A DNA stretch of 32,769 bases from the NCBI RefSeq assembly GCF_000003605.2, contig NW_003120030.1:1-32769 (forward strand). The letters run 5' to 3'. Shown here in pieces: positions 1 through 13,258 of this stretch. The position numbers and the translations under genes were made by a program. The notes beneath the pieces are model-generated. The model saw only the letters and a list, made by a program, of their open reading frames with translations, did no database searches and had not been told where the DNA came from. Position 1 is the first letter of the stretch, and each line of letters starts with the position of its first letter. Origin of the DNA: Saccoglossus kowalevskii (lineage: Eukaryota; Hemichordata; Enteropneusta; Harrimaniidae).

Positions 1-5
1 TCATC

Positions 6-306
6 ATAGGCATTAGTGCAAAGACAAATAGTGAGTGAATTCACTGAACCACTATGGTGTACACAACTAGGCATTAGTGCAATGACATATAGTGAGTGAA
101 TGCACTGAACCACTAGGTGTACACAACTAGGCATTAGTGGAATGACATTTAGTGAGTGAATGCACTGAACCACTAGGTGTACACAACTAGGCATTAGTGG
201 AATGACATATAGTGAGTGAATGCACTGAACCACTAGGTGTACACAACTAGGCATTAGTGCAATGACATATAGTGAGTGAATGCACTGAACCACTAGGTGT
301 ACACAA
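6..306. repeat. Left-end marker group, matches 7921-8219
   Basis: The first unit (6-66, 61 bp, one inserted T in CTATGG) carries two changes giving AAAGACAAATA and p36 T giving GAATTC. It is followed by a C unit, a G unit with p23 T (ATTTAG), a G unit and a C unit. The same five-unit order occurs at 7921-8219, including the rare AAAGACAAATA change, which I see nowhere else in the window. The two places are therefore copies of one ancestral segment. They diverge from the sixth unit on. Confidence 0.8.
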
Positions 307-606
307 CTAGGCATTAGTGGAATGACATATAGTGAGTGAATGCACTGAACCACTAGGTGTACACAACTAGGCATTAGTGGAATAACATATAGTGAGTGAA
401 TGCACTGAACCACTAGGTGTACACAACTAGGCATTAGTGGAATAACATATAGTGAGTGAATGCACTGAACCACTAGGTGTACACAACTAGGCATTAGTGC
501 AATGACATATAGTGAGTGAATGCACTGAACCACTAGGTGTACACAACTAGGCATTAGTGCAATGACATATAGTGAGTGAATGCACTGAACCACTAGGTGT
601 ACACAT

Positions 607-663
607 CTAGGCATTAGTGCAATGACATATAGTGAAATGCACTGAACCACTAGGTGTACACAA
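607..663. repeat. 57-bp variant units (first of nine)
   Basis: This unit lacks 3 bp inside the GTGAGTGAA microrepeat (about p30-32), reading AGTGAAATGC. The same deletion is found in units at 1324-1380, 12962-13018, 14647-14703, 29228-29284, 29645-29701, 31142-31198, 31618-31674 and 32031-32088 (the last also has one inserted C). The first two copies both follow a p60 T (ACATCTAGG) and lie 12 units apart. The deletion removes one copy of a GTGA-like direct repeat, so replication slippage is the simplest origin. The shared neighbour variants indicate spread by duplication rather than nine separate events. Confidence 0.93.
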
Positions 664-3600
664 CTAGGCATTAGTGCAATGACATATAGTGAGTGAATGC
701 ACTGAACCACTAGGTGTACACAACTAGGCATTAGTGCAATGACATATAGTGAGTGAATGCACTGAACCACTAGGTGTACACAACTAGGCATTAGTGCAAT
801 GACATATAGTGAGTGAATGCACTGAACCACTAGGTGTACACAACTAGGCATTAGTGCAATGACATATAGTGAGTGAATGCACTGAACCACTAGGTGTACA
901 CAACTAGGCATTAGTGGAATGACATATAGTGAGTGAATGCACTGAACCACTAGGTGTACACAACTAGGTATTAGTGCAATGACATATAGTGAGTGAATGC
1001 ACTGAACCACAAGGTGTACACAACTAGGCATTAGTGCAATGACATATAGTGAGTGAATGCACTGAACCACTAGGTGTACACAACTAGGCATTAGTGCAAT
1101 GACATATAGTGAGTGAATGCACTGAACCACTAGGTGTACACAACTAGGCATTAGTGGAATGACATATAGTGAGTGAATGCACTGAACCACTAGGTGTACA
1201 CAACTAGGCATTAGTGGAATGACATATAGTGAGTGAATGCACTGAACCACTAGGTGTACACAACTAGGCATTAGTGGAATAACATATAGTGAGTGAATGC
1301 ACTGAACCACTAGGTGTACACATCTAGGCATTAGTGCAATGACATATAGTGAAATGCACTGAACCACTAGGTGTACACAACTAGGCATTAGTGCAATGAC
1401 ATATAGTGAGTGAATGCACTGAACCACTAGGTGTACACAACTAGGCATTAGTGCAATGACATATAGTGAGTGAATGCACTGAACCACTAGGTGTACACAA
1501 CTAGGCATTAGTGCAATGACATATAGTGAGTGAATGCACTGAACCACTAGGTGTACACAACTAGGCATTAGTGCAATGACATATAGTGAGTGAATGCACT
1601 GAACCACTAGGTGTACACATCTAGGCATTAGTGGAATAACATATAGTGAGTGAATGCACTGAACCACTAGGTGTACACAACTAGGCATTAGTGGAATAAC
1701 ATATAGTGAGTGAATGCACTGAACCACTAGGTGTACACAACTAGGCATTAGTGCAATGACATATAGTGAGTGAATGCACTGAACCACTAGGTGTACACAA
1801 CTAGACATTAGTGGAATGACATATAGTGAGTGAATGCACTGAACCACTAGGTGTACACAACTAGGCAGTAGTGGAATGACATATAGTGAGTGAATGCACT
1901 GAACCACTAGGTGTACACAACTAGGCATTAGTGGAATGACATATAGTGAGTGAATGCACTGAACCACTAGGTGTACACAACTAGGCATTAGTGGAATGAC
2001 ATATAGTGAGTGAATGCACTGAACCACTAGGTGTACACAACTAGGCATTAGTGCAATGACATATAGTGAGTGAATGCACTGAACCACTAGGTGTACACAA
2101 CTAGGCATTAGTGCAATGACATATAGTGAGTGAATGCACTGAACCACTAGGTGTACACAACTAGGCATTAGTGGAATGACATATAGTGAGTGAATGCACT
2201 GAACCACTAGGTGTACACAACTAGGCATTAGTGGAATAACATATAGTGAGTGAATGCACTGAACCACTAGGTGTACACAACTAGGCATTAGTGGAATGAC
2301 ATATAGTGAGTGAATGCACTGAACCACTAGGTGTACACAACTAGACATTAGTGCAATGACATATAGTGAGTGAATGCACTGAACCACTAGGTGTACACAA
2401 CTAGACATTAGTGCAATGACATATAGTGAGTGAATGCACTGAACCACTAGGTGTACACAACTAGGCATTAGTGCAATGACATATAGTGAGTGAATGCACT
2501 GAACCACTAGGTGTACACAACTAGGCATTAGTGCAATGACATATAGTGAGTGAATGCACTGAACCACTAGGTGTACACAACTAGACATTAGTGCAATGAC
2601 ATATAGTGAGTGAATGCACTGAACCACTAGGTGTACACAACTAGGCATTAGTGCAATGACATATAGTGAGTGAATGCACTGAACCACTAGGTGTACACAA
2701 CTAGGCATTAGTGCAATGACATATAGTGAGTGAATGCACTGAACCACAAGGTGTACACAACTAGGCATTAGTGCAATGACATATAGTGAGTGAATGCACT
2801 GAACCACTAGGTGTACACAACTAGGCATTAGTGCAATGACATATAGTGAGTGAATGCACTGAACCACTAGGTGTACACAACTAGGCATTAGTGCAATGAC
2901 ATATAGTGAGTGAATGCACTGAACCACTAGGTGTACACAACTAGGCATTAGTGCAATGACATATAGTGAGTGAATGCACTGAACCACTAGGTGTACACAA
3001 CTAGGCATTAGTGGAATGACATATAGTGAGTGAATGCACTGAACCACTAGGTGTACACAACTAGGCATTAGTGGAATGACATATAGTGAGTGAATGCACT
3101 GAACCACTAGGTGTACACAACTAGGCATTAGTGCAATGACATATAGTGAGTGAATGCACTGAACCACTAGGTGTACACAACTAGGCATTAGTGGAATGAC
3201 ATTTAGTGAGTGAATGCACTGAACCACTAGGTGTACACAACTAGGCATTAGTGGAATGACATATAGTGAGTGAATGCACTGAACCACTAGGTGTACACAA
3301 CTAGGCATTAGTGGAATGACATATAGTGAGTGAATGCACTGAACCACTAGGTGTACACAACTAGGCATTAGTGCAATGACATATAGTGAGTGAATGCACT
3401 GAACCACTAGGTGTACACATCTAGGCATTAGTGGAATGACATATAGTGAGTGAATGCACTGAACCACTAGGTGTACACAACTAGGCATTAGTGCAATGAC
3501 ATATAGTGAGTGAATGCACTGAACCACTAGGTGTACACAACTAGGCATTAGTGCAATGACATATAGTGAGTGAATGCACTGAACCACTAGGTGTACACAA

Positions 3601-5280
3601 CTAGGCATTAGTGCAATGACATATAGTGAGTGAATGCACTGAACCACTAGGTGTACACAACTAGGCATTAGTGCAATGACATATAGTGAGTGAATGCACT
3701 GAACCACTAGGTGTACACAACTAGGCATTAGTGCAATGACATATAGTGAGTGAATGCACTGAACCACTAGGTGTACACAACTAGGCATTAGTGCAATGAC
3801 ATATAGTGAGTGAATGCACTGAACCACTAGGTGTACACAACTAGGCATTAGTGCAATGACATATAGTGAGTGAATGCACTGAACCACTAGGTGTACACAA
3901 CTAGGCATTAGTGCAATGACATATAGTGAGTGAATGCACTGAACCACTAGGTGTACACAACTAGGCATTAGTGCAATGACATATAGTGAGTGAATGCACT
4001 GAACCACTAGGTGTACACAACTAGGCATTAGTGCAATGACATATAGTGAGTGAATGCACTGAACCACTAGGTGTACACAACTAGGCATTAGTGCAATGAC
4101 ATATAGTGAGTGAATGCACTGAACCACTAGGTGTACACAACTAGGCATTAGTGCAATGACATATAGTGAGTGAATGCACTGAACCACTAGGTGTACACAA
4201 CTAGGCATTAGTGGAATGACATATAGTGAGTGAATGCACTGAACCACTAGGTGTACACAACTAGGCATTAGTGCAATGACATATAGTGAGTGAATGCACT
4301 GAACCACTAGGTGTACACAACTAGGCATTAGTGCAATGACATATAGTGAGTGAATGCACTGAACCACTAGGTGTACACAACTAGGCATTAGTGCAATGAC
4401 ATATAGTGAGTGAATGCACTGAACCACTAGGTGTACACAACTAGGCATTAGTGCAATGACATATAGTGAGTGAATGCACTGAACCACTAGGTGTACACAA
4501 CTAGGCATTAGTGCAATGACATATAGTGAGTGAATGCACTGAACCACTAGGTGTACACAACTAGGCATTAGTGCAATGACATATAGTGAGTGAATGCACT
4601 GAACCACTAGGTGTACACAACTAGGCATTAGTGCAATGACATATAGTGAGTGAATGCACTGAACCACTAGGTGTACACATCTAGGCATTAGTGGAATGAC
4701 ATATAGTGAGTGAATGCACTGAACCACTAGGTGTACACAACTAGGCATTAGTGCAATGACATATAGTGAGTGAATGCACTGAACCACTAGGTGTACACAA
4801 CTAGTCATTAGTGCAATGACATATAGTGAGTGAATGCACTGAACCACTAGGTGCACACAACTAGGCATTAGTGCAATGACATATAGTGAGTGAATGCACT
4901 GAACCACTAGGTGTACACAACTAGGCAGTAGTGGAATGACATATAGTGAGTGAATGCACTGAACCACTAGGTGTACACAACTAGGCATTAGCGGAATGAC
5001 ATATAGTGAGTGAATGCACTGAACCACTAGGTGTACACAACTAGGCATTAGTGCAATGACATATAGTGAGTGAATGCACTGAACCACTAGGTATACACAA
5101 CTAGGCATTAGTGCAATGACATATAGTGAGTGAATGCACTGAACCACTAGGTGTACACAACTAGGCATTAGTGCAATGACATATAGTGAGTGAATGCACT
5201 GAACCACTAGGTGTACACAACTAGGCATTAGTGCAATGACATATAGTGAGTGAATGCACTGAACCACTAGGTGTACACAA

Positions 5281-6180
5281 CTAGGCATTAGTGGAATGAC
5301 ATATAGTGAGTGAATGCACTGAACCACTAGGTGTACACAACTAGGCATTAGTGGAATGACATATAGTGAGTGAATGCACTGAACCACTAGGTGTACACAA
5401 CTAGGCATTAGTGGAATGACATATAGTGAGTGAATGCACTGAACCACTAGGTGTACACAACTAGGCATTAGTGGAATGACATATAGTGAGTGAATGCACT
5501 GAACCACTAGGTGTACACAACTAGGCATTAGTGGAATGACATATAGTGAGTGAATGCACTGAACCACTAGGTGTACACAACTAGGCATTAGTGGAATGAC
5601 ATATAGTGAGTGAATGCACTGAACCACTAGGTGTACACAACTAGGCATTAGTGCAATGACATATAGTGAGTGAATGCACTGAACCACAAGGTGTACACAA
5701 CTAGGCATTAGCGGAATGACATATAGTGAGTGAATGCACTGAACCACTAGGTGTACACAACTAGGCATTAGTGGAATGACATATAGTGAGTGAATGCACT
5801 GAACCACTAGGTGTACACAACTAGGCATTAGTGGAATGACATATAGTGAGTGAATGCACTGAACCACTAGGTGTACACAACTAGGCATTAGTGGAATGAC
5901 ATATAGTGAGTGAATGCACTGAACCACTAGGTGTACACAACTAGGCATTAGTGCAATGACATATAGTGAGTGAATGCACTGAACCACTAGGTGTACACAA
6001 CTAGGCATTAGTGCAATGACATATAGTGAGTGAATGCACTGAACCACAAGGTGTACACAACTAGGCATTAGCGGAATGACATATAGTGAGTGAATGCACT
6101 GAACCACTCGGTGTACACAACTAGGCATTAGTGCAATGACATATAGTGAGTGAATGCACTGAACCACTAGGTGTACACAA
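5281..6180. repeat. 15-unit block, copy 1 (pairs with 10922-11821)
   Basis: Unit order: six G units, a C unit with p48 A (CCACAAGG) at 5641, a unit with p12 C and p14 G (GCGG) at 5701, three G units, a C unit, another p48 A unit at 6001, a unit with both GCGG and p49 C (TCGG) at 6061, and a C unit. At 10922-11821 the same order recurs with one difference: unit 5821 is G type while its partner at 11462 is C type. The displacement is 5641 bp. A chance match of four rare variants in the same spacing is very unlikely. Confidence 0.88.
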
Positions 6181-6840
6181 CTAGGCATTAGTGCAATGAC
6201 ATATAGTGAGTGAATGCACTGAACCACTCGGTGTACACAACTAGGCATTAGTGCAATGACATATAGTGAGTGAATGCACTGAACCACTAGGTGTACACAA
6301 CTAGGCATTAGTGGAATGACATATAGTGAGTGAATGCACTGAACCACTCGGTGTACACAACTAGGCATTAGTGCAATGACATTTAGTGAGTGAATGCACT
6401 GAACCACTAGGTGCACACAACTAGGCATTAGTGCAATGACATATAGTGAGTGAATGCACTGAACCACAAGGTGTACACAACTAGGCATTAGTGCAATGAC
6501 ATATAGTGAGTGAATGCACTGAACCACTCGGTGTACACAACTAGGCATTAGTGCAATGACATATAGTGAGTGAATGCACTGAACCACTAGGTGTACACAA
6601 CTAGGCATTAGTGCAATGACATATAGTGAGTGAATGCACTGAACCACTCGGTGTACACAACTAGGCATTAGTGCAATGACATATAGTGAGTGAATGCACT
6701 GAACCACTAGGTGTACACAACTAGGCATTAGTGGAATGACATATAGTGAGTGAATGCACTGAACCACTAGGTGCACACAACTAGGCATTAGTGCAATGAC
6801 ATATAGTGAGTGAATGCACTGAACCACAAGGTGTACACAA
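6001..6840. repeat. Short higher-order pattern, 6-7 unit period
   Basis: The p48 A variant recurs in units at 6001, 6421 and 6781 (and earlier at 5641), spaced 6, 7 and 6 units apart. The p54 C variant (GTGCAC) sits in the unit just before two of them, at 6361 and 6721. Between them p49 C (TCGG) marks every second unit: 6061, 6181, 6301, then 6481 and 6601. This looks like a 120-bp dimer nested in a 6-7-unit repeat. Confidence 0.72.
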
Positions 6841-8040
6841 CTAGGCATTAGTGCAATGACATATAGTGAGTGAATGCACTGAACCACTAGGTGTACACAA
6901 CTAGGCATTAGTGCAATGACATATAGTGAGTGAATGCACTGAACCACTAGGTGTACACAACTAGGCATTAGTGCAATGACATATAGTGAGTGAATGCACT
7001 GAACCACTAGGTGTACACAACTAGGCATTAGTGCAATGACATATAGTGAGTGAATGCACTGAACCACTAGGTGTACACAACTAGGCATTAGTGCAATGAC
7101 ATATAGTGAGTGAATACACTGAACCACTAGGTGTACACAACTAGGCATTAGTGCAATGACATATAGTGAGTGAATACACTGAACCACTAGGTGTACACAA
7201 CTAGGCATTAGTGCAATGACATATAGTGAGTGAATTCACTGAACCACTAGGTGTACACAACTAGGCATTAGTGCAATGACATATAGTGAGTGAATGCACT
7301 GAACCACTAGGTGTACACAACTAGGCATTAGTGCAATGACATATAGTGAGTGAATGCACTGAACCACTAGGTGTACACAACTAGGCATTAGTGGAATGAC
7401 ATATAGTGAGTGAATGCACTGAACCACTAGGTGTACACAACTAGGCATTAGTGCAATGACATATAGTGAGTGAATGCACTGAACCACTAGGTGTACACAA
7501 CTAGGCATTAGTGGAATGACATATAGTGAGTGAATGCACTGAACCACTAGGTGTACACAACTAGGCATTAGTGGAATGACATATAGTGAGTGAATGCACT
7601 GAACCACTAGGTGTACACAACTAGGCATTAGTGGAATAACATATAGTGAGTGAATGCACTGAACCACTAGGTGTACACAACTAGGCATTAGTGGAATGAC
7701 ATATAGTGAGTGAATGCACTGAACCACTAGGTGTACACAACTAGGCATTAGTGGAATAACATATAGTGAGTGAATGCACTGAACCACTAGGTGTACACAA
7801 CTAGGCATTAGTGGAATGACATATAGTGAGTGAATGCACTGAACCACTAGGTGTACACAACTAGGCATTAGTGCAATGACATATAGTGAGTGAATGCACT
7901 GAACCACTAGGTGTACACAACTAGGCATTAGTGCAAAGACAAATAGTGAGTGAATTCACTGAACCACTAGGTGTACACAACTAGGCATTAGTGCAATGAC
8001 ATATAGTGAGTGAATGCACTGAACCACTAGGTGTACACAA

Positions 8041-8880
8041 CTAGGCATTAGTGGAATGACATTTAGTGAGTGAATGCACTGAACACTAGGTGTACACAAC
8101 TAGGCATTAGTGGAATGACATATAGTGAGTGAATGCAATGAACCACTAGGTGTACACAGCTAGGCATTAGTGCAATGACATATAGTGAGTGAATGCAATG
8201 AACCACTAGGTGTACACAATAGGCATTAGTGCAATGACATATAGTGAGTGAAATGCATTGAACCACTAGGGTGTACACAACTAGGCATTAGTGCAATGAC
8301 ATATAGTGAGTGAATGCACTGAACCACTCGGTGTACACAACTAGGCATTAGTGCAATGACATATAGTGAGTGAATGCACTGAACCACTAGGTGTACACAA
8401 TAGGCATTAGTGCAATGACATATAGTGAGTGAATGCACTGAACCACTAGGTGTACACAACTAGGCATTAGTGGAATGACATATAGTGAGTGAATGCACTG
8501 AACCACTCGGTGTACACAACTAGGCATTAGTGCAATGACATATAGTGAGTGAATGCACTGAACCACTAGGTGTACACAACTAGGCATTAGTGCAATGACA
8601 TATAGTGAGCAAATGCACTGAACCACTAGGTGTACACAACTAGGCATTAGTGGAATGACATATAGTGAGTGAATGCACTGAACCACTAGGTGTACACAAC
8701 TAGGCATTAGCGGAATGACATATAGTGAGTGAATGCACTGAACCACTAGGTGTACACAACTAGGCATTAGTGCAATGACATATAGTGAGTGAATGCACTG
8801 AACCACTAGGTGTACACAACTTAGGCATTAGTGGAATGACATATAGTGAGTGAATGCACTGAACCACTCGGTGTACACAA
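8041..8880. repeat. Degenerate stretch with single-base indels
   Basis: Units at 8041 (one C lost), 8160 and 8220 (C lost at the unit boundary), 8220 (extra A and extra G), 8401 (C lost) and 8820 (extra T) have irregular lengths of 59-61 bp. Substitutions such as GCAATGAACC in two neighbouring units (8100, 8160) and GAGCAAATGC near 8609 are also unusual. For comparison, the preceding 111 units (1381-8040) are all exactly 60 bp. Either the array is locally decayed or this is an assembly join with raw-read errors. Confidence 0.85.
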
Positions 8881-8940
8881 CTAGGCATTAGTGCAATGAC
8901 ATATAGTGAGTGAATGCACTGAACCACTAGGTGTACACAA

Positions 8941-9660
8941 CTAGGCATTAGTGCAATGACATATAGTGAGTGAATGCACTGAACCACTAGGTGTACACAA
9001 CTAGGCATTAGTGGAATGACATATAGTGAGTGAATGCACTGAACCACTAGGTGTACACAACTAGGCATTAGTGGAATGACATATAGTGAGTGAATGCATT
9101 GAACCACTAGGTGTACACAAATAGGCATTAGTGGAATGACATATAGTGAGTGAATGCACTGAACCACTAGGTGTACACAACTAGGCATTAGTGGAATGAC
9201 ATATAGTGAGTGAATGCACTGAACCAATAGGTGTACACAACTAGGCATTAGTGCAATGACATATAGTGAGTGAATGCACTGAACCACTAGGTGTACACAA
9301 CTAGGCATTAGTGCAATGACATATAGTGAGTGAATGCACTGAACCACTAGGTGTACACAACTAGGCATTAGTGCAATGACATATAGTGAGTGAATGCACT
9401 GAACCACTAGGTGTACACAACTAGGCATTAGTGCAATGACATATAGTGAGTGAATGCACTGAACAGCTAGGTGTACACAACTAGGCATTAGTGGAATGAC
9501 ATATAGTGAGTGAATGCACTGAATCACTAGGTGTACACAACTAGGAATTAGTGGAATGACATATAGTGAGTGAATGCACTGAACCACTAGGTTTACACAA
9601 CTAGGCATTAGTGGAATGACATATAGTGAGTGAATGCACTGAACCACTAGGTGTACACAA
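8941..9660. repeat. 12-unit block, copy 1 (pairs with 16024-16743)
   Basis: Order by p14 type is C, four G, four C, three G. The fourth C of the second run carries a two-base change giving GAACAGCTAGG (9465-9466). The same order and the same two-base change occur at 16024-16743 (16548-16549), 7083 bp away. This copy also has private substitutions that its partner lacks, near 9099, 9121, 9227, 9524, 9546 and 9593, so it appears to have diverged more since the duplication. Confidence 0.85.
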
Positions 9661-10921
9661 CTAGGCATTAGTGCAATGACATATAGTGAGTGAATGCACT
9701 GAACCACTAGGTGTACACAACTAGGCATTAGTGGAATAACATATAGTGAGTGAATGCACTGAACCACTAGGTGTACACAACTAGGCATTAGTGGAATAAC
9801 ATATAGTGAGTGAATGCACTGAACCACTAGGTGTACACAACTAGGCATTAGTGGAATAACATATAGTGAGTGAATGCACTGAACCACTAGGTGTACACAA
9901 CTAGGCATTAGTGCAATGACATATAGTGAGTGAATGCACTGAACCACTAGGTGTACACAACTAGGCATTAGTGGAATGACATATAGTGAGTGAATGCACT
10001 GAACCACTAGGTGTACACAACTAGGCATTAGTGCAATGACATATAGTGAGTGAATGCACTGAACCACTAGGTGTACACAACTAGGCATTAGTGCAATGAC
10101 ATATAGTGAGTGAATGCACTGAACCACTAGGTGTACACAACTAGGCATTAGTGGAATGACATATAGTGAGTGAATGCACTGAACCACTAGGTGTACACAA
10201 CTAGGCATTAGTGGAATGACATATAGTGAGTGAATGCACTGAACCACTAGGTGTACACAACTAGGCATTAGTGGAATGACATATAGTGAGTGAATGCACT
10301 GAACCACTAGGTGTACACAACTAGGCATTAGCGGAATGACATATAGTGAGTGAATTCACTGAACCACTAGGTGTACACAACTAGGCATTAGTGGAATGAC
10401 ATATAGTGAGTGAATGCACTGAACCACTAGGTGTACACAACTAGGCATTAGTGCAATGACATATAGTGAGTGAATGCACTGAACCACTAGGTGTACACAA
10501 CTAGGCATTAGTGGAATAACATATAGTGAGTGAATGCACTGAACCACTAGGTGTACACAACTAGGCATTAGTGCAATGACATATAGTGAGTGAATGCACT
10601 GAACCACTAGGTGTACACAACTAGGCATTAGTGCAATGACATATAGTGAGTGAATGCACTGAACCACTAGGTGTACACAACTAGGCATTAGTGCAATGAC
10701 ATATAGTGAGTGAATGCACTGAACCACTAGGTGTACACAACTAGGCATTAGTGGAATAACATATAGTGAGTGAATGCACTGAACCACTAGGTGTACACAA
10801 CTAGGCATTAGTGGAATGACATATAGTGAGTGAATGCACTGAAACCACTAGGTGTACACAACTAGGCATTAGTGGAATGACATATAGTGAGTGAATGCAC
10901 TGAACCACTAGGTGTACACAA

Positions 10922-11821
10922 CTAGGCATTAGTGGAATGACATATAGTGAGTGAATGCACTGAACCACTAGGTGTACACAACTAGGCATTAGTGGAATGA
11001 CATATAGTGAGTGAATGCACTGAACCACTAGGTGTACACAACTAGGCATTAGTGGAATGACATATAGTGAGTGAATGCACTGAACCACTAGGTGTACACA
11101 ACTAGGCATTAGTGGAATGACATATAGTGAGTGAATGCACTGAACCACTAGGTGTACACAACTAGGCATTAGTGGAATGACATATAGTGAGTGAATGCAC
11201 TGAACCACTAGGTGTACACAACTAGGCATTAGTGGAATGACATATAGTGAGTGAATGCACTGAACCACTAGGTGTACACAACTAGGCATTAGTGCAATGA
11301 CATATAGTGAGTGAATGCACTGAACCACAAGGTGTACACAACTAGGCATTAGCGGAATGACATATAGTGAGTGAATGCACTGAACCACTAGGTGTACACA
11401 ACTAGGCATTAGTGGAATGACATATAGTGAGTGAATGCACTGAACCACTAGGTGTACACAACTAGGCATTAGTGCAATGACATATAGTGAGTGAATGCAC
11501 TGAACCACTAGGTGTACACAACTAGGCATTAGTGGAATGACATATAGTGAGTGAATGCACTGAACCACTAGGTGTACACAACTAGGCATTAGTGCAATGA
11601 CATATAGTGAGTGAATGCACTGAACCACTAGGTGTACACAACTAGGCATTAGTGCAATGACATATAGTGAGTGAATGCACTGAACCACAAGGTGTACACA
11701 ACTAGGCATTAGCGGAATGACATATAGTGAGTGAATGCACTGAACCACTCGGTGTACACAACTAGGCATTAGTGCAATGACATATAGTGAGTGAATGCAC
11801 TGAACCACTAGGTGTACACAA
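10922..11821. repeat. 15-unit block, copy 2 (pairs with 5281-6180)
   Basis: It carries p48 A units at 11282 and 11642, GCGG at 11342 and the combined GCGG plus TCGG unit at 11702, in the same order and spacing as the copy 5641 bp upstream. It is preceded by a 61-bp unit (10801-10861, one inserted A in CTGAAACC) at the edge of the G run, 61 bp before the block. Confidence 0.88.
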
Positions 11822-12061
11822 CTAGGCATTAGTGGAATGACATATAGTGAGTGAATGCACTGAACCACTAGGTGTACACAACTAGGCATTAGTGGAATGA
11901 CATATAGTGAGTGAATGCACTGAACCACTAGGTGTACACAACTAGGCATTAGTGGAATGACATATAGTGAGTGAATGCACTGAACCACTAGGTGTACACA
12001 ACTAGGCATTAGTGCAATGACATATAGTGAGTGAATGCACTGAACCACTAGGTGTACACAA

Positions 12062-13258
12062 CTAGGCATTAGTGGAATGACATATAGTGAGTGAATGCAC
12101 TGAACCACTAGGTGTACACAACTAGGCATTAGTGGAATGACATATAGTGAGTGAATGCACTGAACCACTAGGTGTACACAACTAGGCATTAGTGGAATGA
12201 CATATAGTGAGTGAATGCACTGAACCACTAGGTGTACACAACTAGGCATTAGTGGAATGACATATAGTGAGTGAATGCACTGAACCACTAGGTGTACACA
12301 ACTAGGCATTAGTGGAATGACATATAGTGAGTGAATGCACTGAACCACTAGGTGTACACAACTAGGCATTAGTGGAATGACATATAGTGAGTGAATGCAC
12401 TGAACCACTAGGTGTACACAACTAGGCATTAGTGGAATGACATATAGTGAGTGAATGCACTGAACCACTAGGTGTACACAACTAGGCATTAGTGGAATGA
12501 CATATAGTGAGTGAATGCACTGAACCACTAGGTGTACACAACTAGGCATTAGTGGAATGACATATAGTGAGTGAATGCACTGAACCACTAGGTGTACACA
12601 ACTAGGCATTAGTGGAATGACATATAGTGAGTGAATGCACTGAACCACTAGGTGTACACAACTAGGCATTAGTGGAATGACATATAGTGAGTGAATGCAC
12701 TGAACCACTAGGTGTACACAACTAGGCATTAGTGGAATGACATATAGTGAGTGAATGCACTGAACCACTAGGTGTACACAACTAGGCATTAGTGGAATGA
12801 CATATAGTGAGTGAATGCACTGAACCACTAGGTGTACACAACTAGGCATTAGCGGAATGACATATAGTGAGTGAATGCACTGAACCACTAGGTGTACACA
12901 ACTAGGCATTAGTGCAATGACATATAGTGAGTGAATGCACTGAACCACTAGGTGTACACAACTAGGCATTAGTGCAATGACATATAGTGAAATGCACTGA
13001 ACCACTAGGTGTACACAACTAGGCATTAGTGGAATAACATATAGTGAGTGAATGCACTGAACCACAAGGTGTACACAACTAGGCATTAGTGGAATGACAT
13101 ATAGTGAGTGAATGCACTGAACCACTAGGTGTACACAACTAGGCATTAGTGCAATGACATATAGTGAGTGAATGCACTGAACCACTCGGTGTACACAACT
13201 AGGCATTAGTGCAATGACATATAGTGAGTGAATGCACTGAACCACTAGGTGTACACAA
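12062..13258. repeat. 28-unit higher-order repeat, copy A
   Basis: Thirteen consecutive identical G-type units (12062-12841) are followed by a GCGG unit (12842), a C unit, a 57-bp C unit (12962), a G unit with p18 A and p48 A (13019), a G unit, a C unit with TCGG (13139) and a C unit. A closely similar order follows at 13623-14943. The two 57-bp units are 1685 bp (28 units) apart. The identical run suggests recent local expansion or conversion. Confidence 0.78.

Noticed and set aside
22-27. TATA-like ATATAG in each unit as a promoter
   Set aside because: Short AT-rich match only, repeated with the unit, with no transcript or downstream gene to support it.
51-60. GTGTACAC palindrome as a regulatory operator
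   Set aside because: It is an 8-bp palindrome in every unit, but repetition in a satellite gives no evidence of regulation and there is no gene to regulate in the window.
607-663. Frame-preserving 3-bp deletions as evidence of coding selection
   Set aside because: The deletion lies in a GTGA direct repeat where slippage is expected, and the nine copies share neighbours, so they are mostly one event spread by duplication. Frame-breaking indels also occur in clean parts of the array (10801, 13499, 14103).
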